A program made the position numbers and the translations under genes. This document shows positions 33,461 to 41,077 of a stretch of DNA of 46,901 bases, one piece after another. How positions within the stretch are numbered: position 1 is the first letter of the stretch; each line of letters opens with the position of its first letter. Under the pieces are notes generated by a model. The model ran no database searches, was not told the origin of the DNA, and saw nothing but the letters and a program-made list of their open reading frames with translations. This stretch comes from UBA11612 sp963662375 (lineage in GTDB: Bacteria > Pseudomonadota > Alphaproteobacteria > Rhodospirillales > Rhodospirillaceae), in assembly GCA_963662375.2 (NCBI GenBank), contig CAXXRP010000006.1:1-46901 (forward strand). Reading direction: 5' to 3'.

Positions 33461-34758
33461 TGGGGATAAGCGCCTCCATCGCCGGTTTACTCGGTGTGCT
33501 TCTGGTTGCCCGAGTTTGGGTCGTTGTGGCACTCACAACAGCGGGCGTGTTCGCCCTTTCGTCAATGCAAAACTTGCCCATAGATAAAATTCTCGCCCGC
33601 AGCATTTGGAACGTCACGACTAGCACTGAATTGTTGGCGCTGCCATTGTTCATCCTCATGGCGGAGATCTTGTGCCGAACAAATCTGTCGCAATCGCTCT
33701 TTCGCGGCCTATCGCCCTGGACGGCAGGTTTCCCGGGCAACCTGCTTCACGTAAATGTCGCCGGCTGCACTTTGTTTGCGGCAATTTCAGGTTCGTCCGC
33801 AGCAACTACATTGACCGTGGGACGCATAACCTTAAAGGAACTGCTATCGCGTGGTTACGATAAGTCTTTAGCGATCGGTTCGCTCGCCGGCGCGGGGACT
33901 TTAGGTTTCCTGATTCCCCCGAGCTTGATCATGATCATCTATGGCGTATTGGCTGAAGCCTCCATACTTAAACTTTTTATCGCGGGGATCGCGCCAGGTT
34001 TGGTTTTGGCGGCGCTTTACTCAATTTATATCGGTCTGCGGACATCGCTGGACCCAGCCCTCGCCCCCCGTGACTCCGGCCATGTGTCGTGGCGTGAACG
34101 GATAACCGGTTTGTCCGAATTGTTCCCGGTTGCGCTTCTCATTATCGCCGTCATCGGTTCCCTCTACTTGGGTATCGCAAGCCCAACCGAAGCTGCTGCT
34201 GTCGGTGTGTTCGGCGCAATCGCCGTAGCCGCTTGGCAGGGTCAGCTCACGAAATCGAGATTGTGGACGGCGCTTTTATGCGCGGTCAGAACGTCCAGCA
34301 TGGGCGGAATGATCCTCGCCGCCGGATCATTTTTTTCTATCTCTTTAGCTTATCTGGGCGTGCCTCAGGCTGCGGCGGAGTCAATAGCCGCGATGAATCT
34401 TACCGGTTTCCAGCTCATCCTCACGCTACTAGGCATATATCTCGTCCTTGGGCTTTTCCTCGACGGCATGTCGATCATCATTATGACGCTGCCTATTACG
34501 TTGCCCCTCGTCATAGCGGCCGGCTATGACCCAATTTGGTTCGGCGTTTTTCTTATTCTCGTGGTCGAGATGGCACAGATTACGCCGCCGATCGGATTCA
34601 ACCTTTTCGTCCTGGAGTCAATGACGGGCGAGCCGATTGGTCGCATAGCGGGGTACGCGTTCCCATTTTTTGTCATTACAATGGCTATCACGATTTTGAT
34701 CGCCGCCTTCCCCGATCTTGTTTTATTTACCGTCGGTACGCTGCCAGCCGGAAGATAA
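33457..34758 (+). CDS. dctM: TRAP transporter large membrane subunit (DctM)
   Basis: 433 residues from the ATG at 33457, which overlaps the dctQ stop; the frame is open further upstream but that part is a shadow of dctQ. About 12 hydrophobic segments. Family landmarks: ALPLFILMAEIL, AGCTLFAAISGSSAATT, LAGAGTLGFLIPPSLIMIIYG, SPTEAAAVGVFGA, LVLGLFLDGMSIIIMTLPI and ITPPIGFNLFV. It is the Na+-coupled transport subunit. The operon dctP-dctQ-dctM is complete and intact, unlike many neighbours. Its stop is 20 bp from the stop of the convergent peptidase gene. Confidence 0.93.
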   Translation: MMGISASIAGLLGVLLVARVWVVVALTTAGVFALSSMQNLPIDKILARSIWNVTTSTELLALPLFILMAEILCRTNLSQSLFRGLSPWTAGFPGNLLHVNVAGCTLFAAISGSSAATTLTVGRITLKELLSRGYDKSLAIGSLAGAGTLGFLIPPSLIMIIYGVLAEASILKLFIAGIAPGLVLAALYSIYIGLRTSLDPALAPRDSGHVSWRERITGLSELFPVALLIIAVIGSLYLGIASPTEAAAVGVFGAIAVAAWQGQLTKSRLWTALLCAVRTSSMGGMILAAGSFFSISLAYLGVPQAAAESIAAMNLTGFQLILTLLGIYLVLGLFLDGMSIIIMTLPITLPLVIAAGYDPIWFGVFLILVVEMAQITPPIGFNLFVLESMTGEPIGRIAGYAFPFFVITMAITILIAAFPDLVLFTVGTLPAGR

Positions 34759-34778
34759 GCGGATTGTCCACGGCTACG

Positions 34779-36053
34779 TCACGAACAAATACTATAGGCT
34801 GCCCACGCCATCGCCTTAGCGTTCGTGACCAACTCGTTGAGCTGGACACGCTCGTCCGGGGCAGGCCACTCTTCATAGATGCGGATGTCACCCGGCCCAT
34901 ATTGGACGGATGGCACGCCCGCCGCATGCATGAGGTTTCCATCCCCGACGTTACCGATGCGCAATCCCGCGCCCAGCATCGGCGGCTCGCCGGCCGCCGC
35001 CGCATGGCCTTGCGCGAGAGCGACGACAAGCGGGTCATCCCTGGAAATGAACATGGGGTCCATTCCGCGCCCCCCCGGCCCATCGGCCGGAATGATGATC
35101 TCGGCATTCAATGCCGGGTGGTCCGACTTAATTTCCGCGAATAGAGTCTGGAGATCTCTTTTTATTGTCTCTTCCGTTTGACCGGGAACCGTGCGGATTT
35201 GAAACGTCATCTCACATTCGCGTGTCGAGGCGCCGGTGCCGCCCCGATAAAGATAGTGCTCTCGGCGCATAGTATCGACGCTGATTGTAGGAAATCCCGG
35301 TAAATCGGGATGCGGTTCAAAGCTCAACCAACCACCCGGTGTCGCTTCCTCAAAACTATGTCCCAGTCTCCGGATGATTTCGCACTGCTGCTCGATGGGA
35401 TTAAAATAGTTCGCCTTGGCCTCCGGCGTATGGCGGAAGAAGAGTTCCGGTGACGATGTGCGAACACGGACGAAAATGATCCCGACGCATGTCGTTGCGA
35501 TGGTGCTCGCGCAATGTTCGATATTAATGCAGTAATCGGGCAAAACGCCCGCTTCGATCAGCGCATGAGTGCCGACTCCCAAAAGCTTGTGGGCGGCGAC
35601 CGGGCACATCCACATATCCCCTCTAAGTGAAGCGCCGGTCTCGACAAGCGCTGCCAATCCACACAATGCGGCCGCTATTCCCCCCTTGTCGTCGTGAGCC
35701 CCCATCCCCCAAATCCATCCGTCTTCGTCGTAGTGTCCACCGTACGGATCGACCGTCCAGCCGCTCATTTCTACGCCCGGATCCATATGGCCGTTGAGCA
35801 TGAGACTCCGCCCGCCTCCTTCTCCTTTAAGCCGTCCAATAGGTTGACGAGTGATCTTTTCAGAGTCGAAAGGGTGGCGGACCTCCATGATATCGACCCT
35901 CATCCCCAAGCCGGACATGTGCTCAGCAAGAAAATCTGTCAGAGCCGCCTCACCAAAGCTTGGGCTGGGTATTCGGATCAATTCCTGCGTCAGACGCAGC
36001 ACATCATCACCGGATATTCGGCTGAACAAGTCATCAGGGGTCAGTTCCAGCAT
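34779..36053 (-). CDS. M20-family metallopeptidase / deacylase, atypical active site
   Basis: 424 residues from ATG 36053 (MLELTPDDLF), which follows AAAGGGGCGAACG; the frame is open 12 codons further. M20 landmarks: LIRIPSPSFGE, LNGHMDPG (metal His and Asp), GMGAHDDKGGIAAAL (bridging Asp) and a dimerisation domain at about 190-320. Where most M20 enzymes have the Glu-Glu pair, this has CPVAAHKLLGVGTHALIE; a later metal ligand could be in NIEHCAST. Related ArgE/DapE-like proteins with AHK at this place exist, so it may be a subgroup rather than a damaged gene. Expected to hydrolyse an N-acyl amino acid or small peptide in the cytoplasm, possibly one imported by the adjacent TRAP system. Confidence 0.85.
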   Translation of the reverse strand: MLELTPDDLFSRISGDDVLRLTQELIRIPSPSFGEAALTDFLAEHMSGLGMRVDIMEVRHPFDSEKITRQPIGRLKGEGGGRSLMLNGHMDPGVEMSGWTVDPYGGHYDEDGWIWGMGAHDDKGGIAAALCGLAALVETGASLRGDMWMCPVAAHKLLGVGTHALIEAGVLPDYCINIEHCASTIATTCVGIIFVRVRTSSPELFFRHTPEAKANYFNPIEQQCEIIRRLGHSFEEATPGGWLSFEPHPDLPGFPTISVDTMRREHYLYRGGTGASTRECEMTFQIRTVPGQTEETIKRDLQTLFAEIKSDHPALNAEIIIPADGPGGRGMDPMFISRDDPLVVALAQGHAAAAGEPPMLGAGLRIGNVGDGNLMHAAGVPSVQYGPGDIRIYEEWPAPDERVQLNELVTNAKAMAWAAYSICS

Positions 36054-36412
36054 CGTTCGCCCCTTTCGGCCAATCCGCACATGAAGCAACTCCGTGAACT
36101 AAATTAGCATCATTCGACCAGCCGAATATAGAATCGAATGGCTTATACATTTTGGTACTGAGAGCGCGATTAGTCCGAAGACGGAGTAAGGGAAAGAGCG
36201 ATTTTTAGCCGTCGAAAAGCACCCCCGGCCGTGGCCTAGAGTACATACCGGCGGTCGGGAAAAAAAGCGGCCTTTCTAGTCTCGTCCCGCGGGCTCGAAT
36301 TCTACTCCTTGACCGTCAAACCACCTCCGGCCCCATCAGGCGCTCAATATGAGCCCCCCGTACCAGAAACTCTGCAAGCAAGTGGGCCATAGCTATGGGC
36401 TTTACACGGCAC
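36054..36412. other. Intergenic stretch upstream of the M20 gene
   Basis: About 360 bp holding the promoter side of the M20 gene (transcribed leftward) and the 3' side of the epoxide hydrolase region. I see no convincing ORF, tRNA or terminator; a homopolymer A7 near 36260 is followed by GCGGCC. Nothing else supported. Confidence 0.4.
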
Positions 36413-36499
36413 CTACATCGCAAGAATAAAGGCCATGATCGCGACAACAGCGCTCGCGCCGATGCCAATCGCGGCGCTGGGTGCCGTCCTCAATATCAT
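36413..36499 (-). CDS. Tiny hydrophobic ORF, 28 residues
   Basis: ATG at 36499 lies 14 bp after the epoxide hydrolase stop and directly follows GAGAGAGAGGAACG, a strong ribosome binding site. The product starts MILRTAPSAAIGIGASAVV and ends FILAM: two charges at the N-terminus then one membrane helix. Small single-span peptides of this kind are often missed. No family recognised; the ribosome binding site is the main support. Confidence 0.4.
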   Translation of the reverse strand: MILRTAPSAAIGIGASAVVAIMAFILAM

Positions 36500-36513
36500 C
36501 GTTCCTCTCTCTC

Positions 36514-37676
36514 TCAGCGATGTTTACGGAAGCACTTCCGCACATCATCGACGAACTTCTCACCCTTCTCGAAGGCCGCAAAATGACCGCCGTCCAGGGA
36601 GTCATGTCGCTGGTCGATATTGCCGTAACTACGATTGAGCCACGCATCCGGCGGCGGGAGAGCAATGTCTTTTAGGAAAAGAAAAAAGCCTGTTGGGACT
36701 TGAACCTTTTCGCCCCTTGGAGGGCGGCGCCCACTGCCATCCAAGATAGAACAATAAAACCACGTTGGGGCGTGGGAACCGTAAAGCCAATACAGCATGA
36801 CATTTGTCAGGAGGAGGTCTTTATCCAATGGCAGATCTTTGACGTCCTCGCCAGGTATTGTCCAACCATGGAATTTCTCAAGCATCCATGCCGCACACCC
36901 CGATGGTGAGTCCTGTAAGCCGTAGATCAACGTCTGCGGCTTGTGCCGTGTATCTGGTGATAGGCGGTTTCCGTCGCCCGGCGGGCCATGTACCGATCCA
37001 TCCAGGCCTGCTCTTCTGCGTTGAGCGGATCATCGTCCGTGATCTCTGGAATGAATCCGCAGATATTTAGATGAATCGCCTTCAACTTTTCCGGATGGTC
37101 GAAGGCGAGACAACTGGTGATGATACCACCCCAATCTCCACCTTGCGCAACGTAGTGATCGCACCCCAATACCTTGTCCATGAGTTCATCCCATAGGTGC
37201 CAACGTCGCGGGGTAGCATAGGAAGATCCGGCGCCTCGGAAAATCCGTAGCCGGGTAGACTCGGTAACACGACCGTGAATGCATCGTTTTCGTCGCCGCC
37301 AAATTTCTCGGGATGAGCAAGCGGCTCAATGATGTCCAAAAAATTCTACAAACGATCCCGGTCAACCGTGGGTAATAATGAGGGGGAGAGGATTGGCGCC
37401 CGAACCTTTTTCCAGAATGAAGTGCACTTTCTTTCCCCCCAAGGTAACTTTGTAGTTGGGGTACTTGTTGATGAGCGCCTCGGCCTTGCGCCAGTCGTAC
37501 TGGTCGCACTAGTATGCGCAAATGTTTTTCATATAGACAAGGCTCGCGCCGTAGGTCCAGGGTAGCGTCTTCGGTTCCAGCGGCCACTGTGTCTTGCCCA
37601 AACGCTCGCGCAAGTCTTCTAGCACCGCGTCTGGTACTGACACTTGAAATGGTTCTGCTCCAATCGGATCGTGCAT
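36514..37676 (-). pseudogene. Epoxide hydrolase (alpha/beta fold, EHN type), several lesions
   Basis: Pieces in different frames reassemble an epoxide hydrolase of ~390 residues: N-terminal EHN domain (PFQVSVPDAVLEDLRERL) from ATG 37676, behind GGAGCGGAC; a TAG after NICAY near 37507 where Trp is expected; then PLIITHGWPG-type sequence in another frame, DIIEPLAHPEKFGGDENDAF, GYGFSEAPDLP, a shift near 37190 to WDELMDKVLG and the nucleophile segment QGGDWGGI, a shift near 36930 to LIYGLQDSPSG, and the C-terminal DGGHFAAFE with the catalytic His. At least one stop and three frameshifts make this truly dead rather than a single sequence error. It would have opened epoxides to diols. Confidence 0.85.
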
Positions 37677-37806
37677 GTCCGCTCCTATATTTCTGCACGC
37701 GCCCGACACCCGGCTAAAACGCCCATTTACTCAAATGGTATCTGGCAAATGGTAGCTGGATTAGTTAGTCACGTGTATTAGAAATTCATGCCGGATTCAT
37801 ATCGCC

Positions 37807-37920
37807 ATGAGCCGTAAGCCCCAAATCACTCGGACTAAACCAAGTTCCCCCGATCTCAAACGTGCGGTCATTCCGTCGGTGAAAGATATCGCGGCGGCGG
37901 CAACCGCGTTGTGCGAATAG
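37807..37920 (+). CDS. Small ORF, 37 residues
   Basis: MSRKPQITRTKPSSPDLKRA, ending DIAAAATALCE. It is basic at the start and ends 16 bp before the next small gene. There is no clear ribosome binding site (CATATCGCC upstream). It may be a fragment; listed because it is the only open frame in this interval. Confidence 0.25.
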   Translation: MSRKPQITRTKPSSPDLKRAVIPSVKDIAAAATALCE

Positions 37921-37936
37921 CTCTCAAAAGTTAGCC

Positions 37937-38194
37937 ATGAAAAAACAGACGAGACAAAATAAGAATAAGCACGGGCTCGAAACGTCAGACACAAAGTATC
38001 AGTTGTCCCTAAAAGACAAACTTCGCTTTAGCCTGAAGAATTTGTTTTTTATATTTTTCCTTGGGTTAGCACTGGGGGGCTTTATCGGTTACGAGGTTGC
38101 TCGCACCTACGTCGATGTAACAGAGGGTGGAGGAATTAGAGATGCATATGGACGAGGCGTAGGGCATCCGCATTACGCACATAATCACCGATAG
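37937..38194 (+). CDS. Small single-span membrane protein
   Basis: 85 residues: a lysine-rich, hydrophilic N-terminus (MKKQTRQNKNKHGLETSDTK), one strong membrane helix near 35-58 (NLFFIFFLGLALGGFIGYEV) and a His-rich C-terminus (GVGHPHYAHNHR). By the positive-inside rule the C-terminus faces the periplasm and the histidines could hold metal. Unknown family. Protein-like composition and position make it likely real, though the ribosome binding site is poor. Confidence 0.5.
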   Translation: MKKQTRQNKNKHGLETSDTKYQLSLKDKLRFSLKNLFFIFFLGLALGGFIGYEVARTYVDVTEGGGIRDAYGRGVGHPHYAHNHR

Positions 38195-38433
38195 CCTTGA
38201 ACTTTTACGAGGCAACGAGTTCAGGGTTAAGAGAGCGAGCGTCAAACCAATCTATTGCGTTCTGTTTGACGCCACCAAAATACCGCTGGCATGGACTTGG
38301 CGGGTAGGTATTTGTAAACTAATGATATTTAGCTAAGCCGCAAATGTCCGGGGTCGCATAGGTACCTCGGGTTTCTTATTTAGTCTAAACCTATTAATCT
38401 TGGGTTGAACGCAATTGATGTAGACCCAGGGAT

Positions 38434-38571
38434 GAGATTGCCACGAAAGCACCGGCCGCAGCTGACCTCTCCAAGACCACTTTTTTAGTGGTCGACGATA
38501 AAACCTTCTATCGGGATATGGCCCATACCGCCTTGACCCGCGCCAAAGCTAAAAACATCTCGAACGCTTGA
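38434..38571 (+). pseudogene. CheY-like receiver fragment
   Basis: The plus frame reads KTTFLVVDDKTFYRDMAHTAL, split as FLVVDDKTFYRDM and TALTRAKAKNI, then a TGA. FLVVDD at the end of strand 1 is the acidic pocket of a response regulator. The domain stops after about 40 residues. Directly after, in another frame (about 38553-38664), comes HLERLKEHAGGHPDSYHLWVA to LELVGPV, an unrelated-looking tail. No phospho-acceptor Asp or switch residues remain. Confidence 0.45.
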
Positions 38572-38648
38572 AAGAGCACGCGGGCGGCCACCCCGACAGC
38601 TACCATCTATGGGTGGCGAATGGGAAAAATAGGCCGGTCTTTCTTGAA

Positions 38649-39104
38649 CTAGTCGGGCCAGTTTGACACTCCCTGGTCGCTGCCAGATTCAATTGTGAAC
38701 AAAGCCTCTATCTGTGTGATCAGCCCTCTTTCAACCTTAAGGCGCGCCGCCAGGTGGACAGTGCTAGTTTTGACCTGAAGACTATCTGAATACGTTTTTC
38801 GGTTGGGGTCAGCCTTGGTGCCCGGAATGCTAAGCAAAGTGTAAGCAATCACATTATCTGAATCTTCGCCGACGAAATAACGTGTATTGGCATGCTCGGT
38901 CATATCTGGCTGCAATTTCGTGCTCTCGCGTAGAGCTTGCTCGCCTACTGCCGTTACTCGTCCTTGTTCCGTGCGTTTTGCATTGGGCGCGAACGGAACG
39001 TTTGAGGCATCATGGGCCACTAGAGCATCAAGATAGGACTTCGCCGCGGTGATCATGCACGCCCGCGTATCGTCGGTGCAGGCAGGTTGGAGCTCCCGAC
39101 CCAA
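38649..39104 (-). CDS. SnoaL/NTF2-like protein, possibly exported
   Basis: 151 residues from a TTG at 39104. KSYLDALVAHDASNVPFAPNAK, then TEQGRVTAVGE, and LAARLKVERGLITQIEALF follow a family of NTF2-fold proteins (SnoaL-like) that appear in many proteobacteria without a known reaction. Upstream in the same frame, SAAGVAFAACASLWSSALG looks like a signal peptide, but no ATG, GTG or TTG precedes it before a TAA; AAAGGAG is there at about 39165. The true start may therefore be an unusual codon or lost by mutation, and the TTG may not be used. A Cys pair near the mature N-terminus (ACTDDTRAC) supports export. Confidence 0.6.
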   Translation of the reverse strand: MGRELQPACTDDTRACMITAAKSYLDALVAHDASNVPFAPNAKRTEQGRVTAVGEQALRESTKLQPDMTEHANTRYFVGEDSDNVIAYTLLSIPGTKADPNRKTYSDSLQVKTSTVHLAARLKVERGLITQIEALFTIESGSDQGVSNWPD

Positions 39105-39315
39105 TGCAGAACTCCATAGACTCGCACACGCGGCGAACGCAACCCCGGCGGCTGATAAATTGCTCCTTTAACTCATTCCCTTTTCTCCCTGTCACGCTAG
39201 ATTACTGGCCTCATTTGACGACTCAATCGCGAATCGCATGTTCGGCACCCGAACTCAGTGATAGATACTGTTCCTGCTGTAGGATCAAGCAACTTCATAA
39301 AACGAGGTAACGACT

Positions 39316-40089
39316 ATGCTGGAACCCGACGCCCCCGATAAGTTGAGTAGAAACTCCTATATCGCGATCAGCGCCGGAATCGCCGCCGTCGTCGTGTTTC
39401 CGTTGTTAGCTCTAGGCCGCGTTCTTGGGTTATGGGAGGCGCCACTTATCCTAATCGGGCTCGCGTTCCTGATCACTATCGTCGGAATGCTGAGCGCTTT
39501 TGTCATGGGGCTCAGGGGCGCTCTGAAACGCAACGGCCTTCCGTGGAATAACATCAACGTGCGCGGATCCTGGGCTGCCGTTGCTCTAGGCGTTACTGTT
39601 GCGGTTCCAGTTGGATCGTTTCTGCATTTGGGCGTCACATCCCCTCCCATACACGATATCAGCACCGACACAGTTGATCCCCTAAGGTTTGTGTCGTTGC
39701 TCGCGGAACGCGAAGCCACGAACGCCCCCAACTCCGTGGAGTACAATCCTGAAGTAGCGAAACAGCAGAAGGCCGGATACCCGGAGCTGGGCCCTCTGGA
39801 TCTACCCCTACCGATGGACCAAGCATTCCGGCGCGCGTTAGATGCGGTTGACGAGATGGATTGGCGTCTTGCCGCGGCCGTTCCTAAAGAAGGGCGCATT
39901 GAGGCTGTGGACGTCACGTTCTGGTCAGGTTTTGTCGATGATGTTGTGATTCGCCTAACCCCGGTAAGTGAAAGCGAGACTCGTATCGATGTACGCTCAC
40001 TTAGCCGCGTCGGCAGAGGCGATCTTGGCAAAAATGCCGCACGCATCCAGGAGTATCTAGGGCACTTGACTAATTATCCTGACGGTTAA
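39316..40089 (+). CDS. DUF1499 membrane protein
   Basis: 257 residues; CGAGG precedes the ATG. Three membrane segments near 14-36, 40-66 and 86-106, then a soluble DUF1499 domain from about 115 with PIHDISTDTVDP, MDWRLAAAVPKEGRIEAVD and SRVGRGDLGKNAARI. DUF1499 proteins are widespread in alphaproteobacteria and have no settled function; the SRxGxxDxGxNxxRI motif is the family signature. The next gene begins 9 bp downstream, suggesting an operon. Confidence 0.88.
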   Translation: MLEPDAPDKLSRNSYIAISAGIAAVVVFPLLALGRVLGLWEAPLILIGLAFLITIVGMLSAFVMGLRGALKRNGLPWNNINVRGSWAAVALGVTVAVPVGSFLHLGVTSPPIHDISTDTVDPLRFVSLLAEREATNAPNSVEYNPEVAKQQKAGYPELGPLDLPLPMDQAFRRALDAVDEMDWRLAAAVPKEGRIEAVDVTFWSGFVDDVVIRLTPVSESETRIDVRSLSRVGRGDLGKNAARIQEYLGHLTNYPDG

Positions 40090-40098
40090 AAATAGATT

Positions 40099-40758
40099 AT
40101 GCGGATCGATATTGTCTTCGATACAGTTTGCCCCTGGTGCTTTCTGGGTAAACGCCGATTTGACCGGGCGCTTAAAATGCGCCCAAAACTGCGCGTGGAC
40201 GTCAACTACCGCTCGTTCCTGCTCAACCCGGACCTGCCGCCTCAGGGTATCGACCGACGCGAGTACCTGGAGCAAAAATTCGGCGGCTCTCATCAGTATG
40301 AAAGGATCGCCGAAACACTCCTTATCACAGGGCGAAGCGAGGGCATTGAGTTTGGTTTAAACAGAATCAAACGCACGCCGAATTCGGCGAATTCTCACCG
40401 GCTGGTACGTATGGCGCAATCCTGCGGCCGCTCCGATGACGCTGTCGAACTACTCTTTCGTGCATATTTCGAACGCGGCCTGGACATAAGCGACTTAGAT
40501 GTTCTGTTGGGCCTGGCGAAAAAACTAGGGATTGAGCAGAGTGACGCTAAGGAGTTTTTCGCTGGAGAGGCAGGTTTGAACGCCGTGTATACCGAGAACG
40601 CGCGCATGCACCGTCTGGGGATTACCGGTGTCCCTTGTTACATTTTTAACGAGACCCGCGCTATTGCTGGGGCACAGGAACCTGAAATTTTGATCCGCAT
40701 GCTCGACATGGCGGCGGCCCAGGAAGCAGAGCAGCCAGCCATGCAGAGCAATGGCTAG
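40099..40758 (+). CDS. DsbA-family oxidoreductase, FrnE-like
   Basis: 219 residues without a signal peptide, hence cytoplasmic. Thioredoxin-fold active site CPWC at 12-15 (FDTVCPWCFLGKRRFD), then YRSFLLNPDLPPQGIDRREYL, NRIKRTPNSANSHRL, and the cis-Pro loop GITGVPCYIFN. This is the FrnE/2-hydroxychromene-2-carboxylate isomerase-like branch, proposed to reduce or isomerise disulphides. The extra Cys next to the cis-Pro is a small oddity. It follows the DUF1499 gene by 9 bp. Confidence 0.9.
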   Translation: MRIDIVFDTVCPWCFLGKRRFDRALKMRPKLRVDVNYRSFLLNPDLPPQGIDRREYLEQKFGGSHQYERIAETLLITGRSEGIEFGLNRIKRTPNSANSHRLVRMAQSCGRSDDAVELLFRAYFERGLDISDLDVLLGLAKKLGIEQSDAKEFFAGEAGLNAVYTENARMHRLGITGVPCYIFNETRAIAGAQEPEILIRMLDMAAAQEAEQPAMQSNG

Positions 40759-40780
40759 GCGCTCACAGCACTCGATCCGA

Positions 40781-40872
40781 CTATTCGATGAGTATTTCCA
40801 CACGACGGTTCCGGAATTCATCGACGCCGTCTTCAGTGGAAACTAACGGCTCAGTTGCGCCTCGCCAGTAGA
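40781..40872 (-). pseudogene. OmpA-like domain, last ~30 residues only
   Basis: The minus strand reads HFYWRGATEPLVSTEDGVDEF, then RNRRVEILIE and TAG at 40781. 'PLVxTxDGVxExxNRRVEI' is the end of the peptidoglycan-binding OmpA domain. Upstream nothing of the domain is left. It reaches within 23 bp of the stop of the DsbA gene and lies in the spacer before mfd. Confidence 0.6.
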
Positions 40873-41077
40873 AGTGCGTTGATGCTTTGGGGCCACCGCG
40901 CCCAGCGAGCAGATCGCTCACTGGGCCTCCCTCCTTTATATCTACCCTCCGATATTAGGCGGGTTAAGGACACGGCGTCAGACCACTCTAGGTTTTCAGA
41001 CGAGTGGCGCCACCCTAGAATTTCTGCATTTAAGAACAAGGAAATGAACCTAACCTGTAGTTGGAGTACATTTGAAG

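Noticed and set aside
40851..41039. 62-codon minus-strand ORF beside mfd
   Set aside because: It overlaps the OmpA relic in another frame and has no coding character.
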